Program-made: the position numbers and the translations under genes
Notes under the pieces: generated by a model
What the model saw: the letters and a program-made list of their open reading frames with translations, nothing else
Databases searched by the model: none
What the model was told of the DNA's origin: nothing
Shown: piece after piece, positions 17,201-21,860 of the stretch
Numbering within the stretch: position 1 is the first letter of the stretch
Layout of the letters: each line of letters opens with the position of its first letter
NCBI GenBank assembly: GCA_001275005.1
Contig: JWZX01002378.1
Location: forward strand, 1 to 21,860
Source: Chrysochromulina tobinii
Taxonomy: Eukaryota > Haptophyta > Prymnesiales > Chrysochromulinaceae
Reading direction: 5' to 3'
Length of the DNA stretch: 21,860 nucleotides

Positions 17201-18060
17201 CCGCCTGCACCGCCGGCACCGCCGCCGGCACCGCCACCGCTGCCACCGCCGCCGCCACTACTGCCATTTCCGCCACCATTGCTATTTGCGCCTCCTCCGC
17301 CGCTGCCTAGCTGGCGCACGGGCGCGTCCATGGGGAGCTTCCAGCTCTTGAGAGCGCGTGTGAGCGCGGGAGTCATCTGCAGAGCGCGCGTGCGCTGCAG
17401 TACGGCCGGCTCGGCCTGCTTGTCGGTGGCGGCACTCCCAAAGAGCTCCTGACCGCCGAGCGGCGGCACGGTCGCGCGGTACGCGCAGTGCGTCGAGCCG
17501 CTCACGTACCCGTAGCAGCGCACGAGGCTGCCCTCCATCTCGAGCGATTGGCCACCACACCACGGGCACGCAGGCAGCAGCCCACACACGAGGCCATCAA
17601 CCAGCCCGTGCAGCATGCCAGCGGGCGTCGCCTTGTCTGAGCAGTAAACGCCATTGAGCTCGAGAACCTCCTTGAGCGCTGCCTTGGGAAACTTTTCGAG
17701 CACCGCCTTCACCTCCCACACCATCTCATTGAGCCGCTCGACGCGCTTCTGCTCCGTGCTAGGCGCTTTCGCTGAGAAGCCGGGCATGAAGCTGTCTGCG
17801 AGCGACAGCTGGTCCACCCACTTGAGGCGCTGTAAGCCCTTGAAGTCATGCACGCACCTTCCGAGGCGGAGGCCGCAGCGCTGGTGAAAATACTTGGTGT
17901 CGAAGCCATCGTGCCAGGGGGAGCGGACCTTTTCATGGATCCGCACCGTATCCTGGCCGATGACGCTACCGCACGCCTTGCAGGAAGCACGACCCGTAGG
18001 CGCGTAGTCACACGCAAGGCGGTCAGGGATGGCCGCGTCGCCGAGCTGACCATACGACAT
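14269..18060 (-). CDS. PARP1-type poly(ADP-ribose) polymerase, three exons, with extra SAP domain
   Basis: Nuclear DNA-break sensor that transfers ADP-ribose from NAD+. Exons: 18060-16015, 15882-15637, 15513-14269; all junctions are phase 0, giving about 1178 aa. Domains in order: PARP zinc finger (C27, C30, H59, C62); PADR1 with zinc ligands C165, C168, C182, C192; Gly-rich linker; BRCT (about 319-402); 15-Glu run (461-475); SAP (about 476-510, LKVAELRAMLSAKGLEVSGRK); WGR (about 633-750, Trp701-Gly-Arg); helical regulatory domain (about 804-935); catalytic ART domain with the H-Y-E triad His1007, Tyr1041 and Glu1151 (LWHGSR, GKGVYFADMVSKSANYC, LLYNEF). H-to-Y spacing of 34 equals human PARP1, and the intact triad predicts polymer synthesis. 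Compared with human PARP1 it lacks zinc finger 2 and gains SAP. The segment after WGR (about 750-800) is poorly conserved. Confidence 0.92.
15514..15636 (-). other. PARP intron 2 (GT-AG) formed by tandem duplication
   Basis: Donor CAG|GTGCAG (first intron base 15636) and acceptor CCCTCATCAG|GTT (last intron base 15514). Splicing joins ...GGYQ to VQLLPGQLGRDV in frame, whereas the unspliced frame stops at 15550-15552. The intron begins with a 22-nt copy of the start of exon 3 and is otherwise built of a 20-bp repeat. The offset between the two copies equals the intron length, 123 nt. Confidence 0.8.
15517..15614. repeat. 20-bp minisatellite, about 4.9 copies, inside PARP intron 2
   Basis: Unit on the plus strand is atgagggaggcaatcacacg: copies at 15517-15536, 15537-15556, 15557-15576, 15577-15597 (one extra A) and a partial copy at 15598-15614. 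On the transcribed strand each unit contributes a pyrimidine-rich CCTCCCTCATC run, and only the last unit runs into CAG to make the acceptor. Confidence 0.95.
15883..16014 (-). other. PARP intron 1, apparent GC-AG intron
   Basis: The family pattern YYK-x-QLL is restored exactly if TACTACAAG (ending at 16015) joins ATGCAGTTG (starting at 15882), giving YYKMQLL. The removed 132 nt begins GC and ends CCGCAG, and contains an in-frame TGA five codons in. A GT at AACAA|GTACTAC does not keep frame with the acceptor. GC donors are rare in most eukaryotes but are recorded as frequent in haptophytes and some other algae. Confidence 0.75.
16636..16680. repeat. (CTC)15 trinucleotide run coding polyglutamate in PARP
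   Basis: Fifteen uninterrupted GAG codons on the minus strand encode Glu461-475 between the BRCT and SAP domains. It is a perfect microsatellite and so probably length-variable between strains. Confidence 0.95.
17167..17307. repeat. Gly/Ala-coding minisatellite in the PARP PADR1-BRCT linker
   Basis: A 9-bp-type repeat (ccggcaccg words) on the plus strand encodes a Gly-Gly-Ala-rich linker at about residues 252-298. It separates PADR1 from BRCT as a flexible tether. Confidence 0.85.
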
Positions 18061-18663
18061 TCTGCCGACCTTGACGACCCGACGAGAAAGCTACATGTAG
18101 CTCGCGCCGTGTAAAGTTGCTCTTAGCATAGAGGGTCTTTTCACACCTCCGCCCAGGGTGGCCTCCAGGGTGTTGCCCTATGCTCCCACGCGGTCCCCCC
18201 CACCCCACTAGGTGTGCCCGCATGCGCCAGGCCGCTCGGCATGCATAGGGGGCTCTGTTACGGTCAGCTGTGAACAGATATCCGGCCGCGGGCCGAAACG
18301 CACGCACTCCGAAACGTTCCCAGTGCTCCACACGTGACCAGCCGTGGCCGCTATGCTCGCCGATGGTTCCCCCGAGGTCGGGCACGCTGCCCCACCCTAG
18401 GAACGATCGCGGTGAGCATAGGGGTCGTCGTCTATGCTCAGCTGTTAACACAGGTGCTGTTTCACACACCCGCCGACATCGGGTCGTAGCAGCGATGACC
18501 AGACGTTGCAACCTATGTTATCTGGCGCGCTCCTGCACGTCGGGGCACCCGGGGCGGGGCGCCGGACCCGCCGAGGGGCATACAAAATGTATCTGCATGC
18601 ATGTGGGCTGTTACATAGTGCGAAACTCGAGTTGGGGTTTTTCGGCACCCACGCGCACACAAT
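18061..18663. other. upstream region of PARP with degenerate GCATAG-type repeats
   Basis: It contains the PARP promoter near 18061-18150. Beyond this, words such as 'gcatag', 'ctatgctc' and 'cagctgtgaaca' / 'cagctgttaaca' recur at about 18126, 18177, 18244, 18258, 18351, 18415 and 18434 in both orientations. TTTTCACACCTCCGCC (from about 18138) and GTTTCACACACCCGCC (from about 18460) are similar. No coding gene is recognised. Confidence 0.5.
18351..18421. repeat. 71-nt imperfect stem-loop
   Basis: Left arm 18351-18370 and right arm 18400-18421 are reverse complements apart from two mismatches and a 2-nt bulge. The outermost 8 bp (CTATGCTC, with one mismatch beyond) are exact, and the GC-rich loop is 29 nt. 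A second, shorter pair, GAGCATA at 18415-18421 and TATGCTC at 18434-18440, overlaps the right arm. Confidence 0.6.
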
Positions 18664-18751
18664 CATGCACGGCCGTGCCAGGATGCCGCCGCTTCAGCAG
18701 GCCAACCATGGCCGTCCCAAAGGACGTACGATGACGAGACGTCACACCAAC
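18664..18751 (+). repeat. 88-bp inverted repeat, left copy
   Basis: All 88 bases match the reverse complement of 21773-21860. The outer end carries a 12-bp palindrome GCACGGCCGTGC (18667-18678). Identity stops abruptly inward at 18752. Whether it extends outward cannot be seen, because the partner copy ends at the window edge. Confidence 0.97.
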
Positions 18752-20186
18752 ATGTGGGCTGGACCAAGATCCCATTACGTGGGCGGACGCTTTCTCTCAC
18801 TCGCACACATTATGCCTCTCACTTGCACGATGCCTAGGCCATGGCGGCGGCCGGCGCCGCGGCAGTAGCGGTACCGCGGCAGTGTCCGCCCCATTTGCGC
18901 TGGGGCTGCTCGCTGACGAGATGGCAGAGGTCCTTGCTTGCTCACCTTCCCGGCCGCCGCTCGGAAACCTGCGTGACGATTTCATGACAAGCGGCGGGCA
19001 TCGGTGATGCCACAGGTGCGCACGTCTGCTTCGCGCCAGGCCACGTCGCGATAATGCGGCGGCTGTCGCTGCCGGATGAGCTGCGAGCAGCGCGGGGCGC
19101 ACCGCTTGGCTGAACAAGGCGAGGGCACTGCGCGGCTTGCGCGGCTGGCGTGCGCGCTCCTCAGAGCTGTCCGTTGCACCTTTGTGGGTGTCGTCGTAGA
19201 CTTCGCTGCAAGGGCTTCGCAGACAACCCCTTCATCGGCACATCGATTGGCATCCAGGCGACGGCCTCGGCCGCAAGCGACTGCTTCTCGTAGTCACAGG
19301 CCATCATCCTGGGCTTCTCGGCCGTGCAGGCTCTACAGAATATGACTTTCCCCAGGAAGACGAACTGGATCGAACATGGTTGCATCGTCAGTTCATCGTC
19401 AGAGGCACGTACAAGACCGGCTGAAGAGTAGGATGATTTGCCGTACCTTGCTGTGCTACTATACAGCTCCAGGCCCAATTGCCATCCACAGGCACGCTCC
19501 ACAAGACCGGCTGTTGTGTGAACAAGCGATGGCATGTGTGGCGCACCGCACTGTCGACAGTCATTGTGCGGCTCATCTGGTATAAAGAGCCTCGGTGAGC
19601 GGGTTTGAGCAAAGCCTTCCTGAGGTGTAGAGCGGCGAGATAGAACGGTTACGCTTACATGTAGAGTGTAGAAGCTACCTGGGATAAGTCGGCTTATCAG
19701 TATTTCACTCGTAAGATCACAACCCTCCGTAGACCGTAGATCGTCGCTTGAGCGTGGCGATGATCGTATGGTTCGTTATGATCATCTTGCTAAGGGCTCC
19801 TGTCTCGAGTTGGCATTCGCCGAGCCGATTGTTGCGGTTGGAATTATGGGCGTGGCGCCAAAGCTACTGCTCTCCGGCGAAGATTCATAGGGTGTCGGAA
19901 GGTCCACAAGATGGCGCAGATGCCGGACCACAGCTACAGCTCTCGGCGCCGGCGCCGCAGGCCAACTGCTCTACAACTGCTCGCCATCCACAAGGACCTG
20001 CTCGCCACTAGCTCGCCACTCAGCTTTGCGCCACGTCGGCTTCAATTGCGCACTGGGCGAAGGAGCGCTCGAAGCGTCATCTGGGGTGAGTTGTTAGTGC
20101 GTCACGCCGTCGACGTCGCGCCCAGCCCAATGCTCTGTAAAGCTCCCTCACGTCATGATGCACAGGTACTCCGTAGTTGCGGTGCT

Positions 20187-20490
20187 GCGCAAGAAGGGAT
20201 GTATGGCTCCAGTGTTCCAGTGGGACGTGAGTTACTAAAGTGATCGCACAATATATGTGTTATTATAGATGATAGAGATAATAGTACTACTGCGTTAACA
20301 GATGATAGAGATAATAGTACTACTGCGCAAGAAGGGGTGTATGGCATCGGTGTGGTCCACCAAAGAATAGTGCTGGGACGTGAGCGTTTCAGTTTACTAA
20401 AAGTGCGGTGATCGCACAATGTTTAAGAAGGGGTGTATCGGCTCCGCGCCGGTGTTCCAGTGGGACGTGAGTTACTAAAAGAGTACTACG
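20187..20490. repeat. three degenerate copies of a 65-100 bp unit plus a 28-bp direct repeat
   Basis: Copies start at about 20187, 20324 and 20424. Each begins AAGAAGGGRTGTAT and contains TGGGACGTGAG and TTACTAAA; two of them end in GTGATCGCACAAT. Between the first two lies an exact 28-bp direct repeat, at 20267-20294 and 20300-20327, containing GATAGAGATAATAGTACTAC. The middle copy has about 30 extra bases. Confidence 0.85.
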
Positions 20491-20800
20491 GAGCGGGACG
20501 AGCTTCGTCAGGGTTACGTCAGGGTCGCGAGGGTCGCGAGCAGCCACCAGCGCAACCGGCGGGGCCGGGGGTGGCATACGACTCGCACATCTCCACAGGA
20601 GGGCCATCGACAAAAGGACCAAGCTCCTTCGACATCGACGTAGCAACTTGAGGCATCGGCGCCATGCACAGTACGACTTCCGGCTCGGTTTCGAGCACGA
20701 AGAAGTTTCGAGGGGCTCGAGGAGGGACTCATGCAGGGGCTGGTGGCCTCTGAGCCTAGGACAGACCGTTGCCAACTCAAGACGCGCCGTTGCCATGCGT

Positions 20801-21702
20801 TCATTGCGCTGTGCTGCTGCGCTCCTCAGAGGATTCTCCAGCGCCGTAGCGGGCTCCCTTGTGGTGATGCAGATATGATGCAGACGGTGGACCAGGCGTC
20901 GCACAACATCGGCGGGCACTGTTTCCGGCGGAAGCACGGCCGTCAGAGCAAGAGCGACCGCGTCGGTCTCCGCCCGCGCCCTCTGCCGCGCTCTGACGGT
21001 CTTTCGTCGCCGCTTCGAGAGCCTTCGCACTCACGAGATTGCTCGGGGGACGCCTTGGAGATTAGATCGCGCGCAACCTCGCCACGAGCGTCGTCTCATA
21101 CGCCGACTTGCTCGCCGCCTTCTCCAAGCTGCTGAGAGGCAGCGGCGGCCTCGGCAGCAAGCTCGAGGCGTAAAACGCCTTCAGGAACGCCTTGGCTGCT
21201 GCAAGGGCCGTCTCGTGAGCCGCCGCTGCCACCGCTACTGCCGAACTCGCCGCGCCGGCGCAGCGTCCCTCGCATGGGAACTTGCTGTCGCCAAGGCCGC
21301 GATGAACATGGCGAGATCGCGTCGTCTCCAAACTGCGAAGCGACAGGTCCCTCGCCTTTTGAGCGCCTCCGCTTCTGCCGCCTGCGCCTGTATCAACGCC
21401 TCCTGCGCGGTCGTGGCGGCCGCAGCCGCGTACGCCGCTCCTCGGGCTGCTTCGGCGGCCGTCGCCGCGCGTTCTTTGCGGAGTCCAGTGCCGCCACAGA
21501 GCCGCAGCCTCGGCGGTCGTGGGCGGTATGTGGCGGAGAGTGAATCCATGGCTACATCCGAAGCGGTCTTGGCATCCCGTGCTGGCCCTGGCGGTGTGGC
21601 CGGTCGCTTCCTTATCGCTTCCTCCGCGTCTGGTCGTGTGCTCGTCTTCGTCTTCGTATCGTCTTCGCTGGAGAGGCGTGCACGCCTTGCACAGGATGTC
21701 AT
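20801..21702 (-). pseudogene. possible decayed Ala-rich coding sequence
   Basis: Consecutive minus-strand frames read as one kind of Ala/Glu/Lys-rich helix: 21702-21235 (TTAQEALIQAQAAEAEALKRR), then another frame from 21331 (AHETALAAAKAFLKAF ... LEKAASKSAYETTLVAR) to a TAA at 21062-21064, continuing in the same frame to 20801 (SAKALEAATKDRQSAAEG). At least one frameshift and one stop would be needed. GC-rich sequence can produce such Ala-rich frames by chance, so this is weak; an intron-containing gene is an alternative. Confidence 0.2.
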
Positions 21703-21772
21703 TGAGAGCGTACTCTCCGACTTTACCGCACTCTCAAGGTGAGATTGGCGTATAGCACTCGACCCAAGGGAG

Positions 21773-21860
21773 GTTGGTGTGACGTCTCGTCATCGTACGT
21801 CCTTTGGGACGGCCATGGTTGGCCTGCTGAAGCGGCGGCATCCTGGCACGGCCGTGCATG
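21773..21860 (-). repeat. 88-bp inverted repeat, right copy
   Basis: Exact reverse complement of 18664-18751, reaching the last base of the window, so the true length of the repeat may be greater. Confidence 0.97.

Larger units (their letters stand above)
18752..21772. mobile_element. about 3 kb bracketed by inverted repeats, candidate non-autonomous element
   Basis: The exact inverted repeats at both sides suggest terminal inverted repeats of a DNA transposon or an inverted duplication. The interior differs from the gene-rich part of the window. It is more AT-rich in places (notably 20240-20330), carries nested direct repeats at 20187-20490 and has only short, unrelated open frames. No transposase motif was recognised. 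A minus-strand frame at 19161-19535 has CxxC-like spacing (VIFCRACTAEKP) but no family I can name. Target-site duplications cannot be assessed because the right border is at the last base of the window. Confidence 0.35.

Noticed and set aside
16025-17452. Plus-strand frames of up to 283 codons opposite the PARP gene
   Set aside because: The minus strand carries recognisable BRCT, SAP and PADR1 domains; the opposite frames are poly-Ser, Leu or Pro by-products of GAG and GGC repeats.
19161-19535. Minus-strand 124-codon frame with CRAC and several aromatic residues as a transposase remnant
   Set aside because: No DDE, HNH or zinc-knuckle pattern could be established; left as unexplained interior of the inverted-repeat block.

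Overview
The window looks like nuclear DNA of a GC-rich, gene-dense unicellular eukaryote, most likely a haptophyte-type alga. The reasons are long open frames with few introns, eukaryote-only families (SURF2, a PARP1-type polymerase with PARP zinc finger, PADR1, BRCT and WGR domains, an Orai-like channel protein), long disordered alanine/serine/proline tails, and one intron that fits only as GC-AG. The lineage is inferred, since no ribosomal or organellar marker is present.

Layout. From 1 to about 12.6 kb there are seven genes on alternating strands: an SGNH/GDSL esterase-like protein (+, 396-2243); a small membrane protein with MSD repeats (-, 2383-2832); a basic, disordered protein with a PP1-docking-like RVSF motif (+, 3125-4417); a secreted, cysteine-rich single-pass membrane protein (-, 5487-7301); an Orai-like four-TM protein (-, 7810-9072); a disordered proline/arginine-rich protein (+, 9270-10334); and a long charged helix fused to a SAM-methyltransferase-like domain (+, 10466-12559). 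Two head-to-head pairs (2383-2832 with 3125-4417; 7810-9072 with 9270-10334) share short intergenic regions that must hold both promoters.

From 12.8 to 18.06 kb two minus-strand nuclear genes follow: SURF2 (12838-13680) and a three-exon PARP1-type poly(ADP-ribose) polymerase (14269-18060) of about 1178 residues. The PARP gene combines one PARP zinc finger, PADR1, BRCT, an inserted SAP domain, WGR, the helical regulatory domain and a catalytic domain with an intact H-Y-E triad. Its second intron is a 123-nt tandem duplication product filled with a 20-bp minisatellite. Its first intron appears to be GC-AG.

From 18.06 kb to the end I see no convincing intact gene. An exact 88-bp inverted repeat (18664-18751 and 21773-21860) brackets about 3 kb of AT-richer, repeat-bearing sequence. 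It may be a non-autonomous transposon or an inverted duplication, and its right edge is cut by the window end. No rRNA, tRNA or CRISPR array was found. The gene neighbours do not form an obvious pathway. The best candidates for something undescribed are the duplication-born PARP intron, the SAP-containing PARP architecture, the inverted-repeat-bounded block and the Cys-module receptor-like protein.
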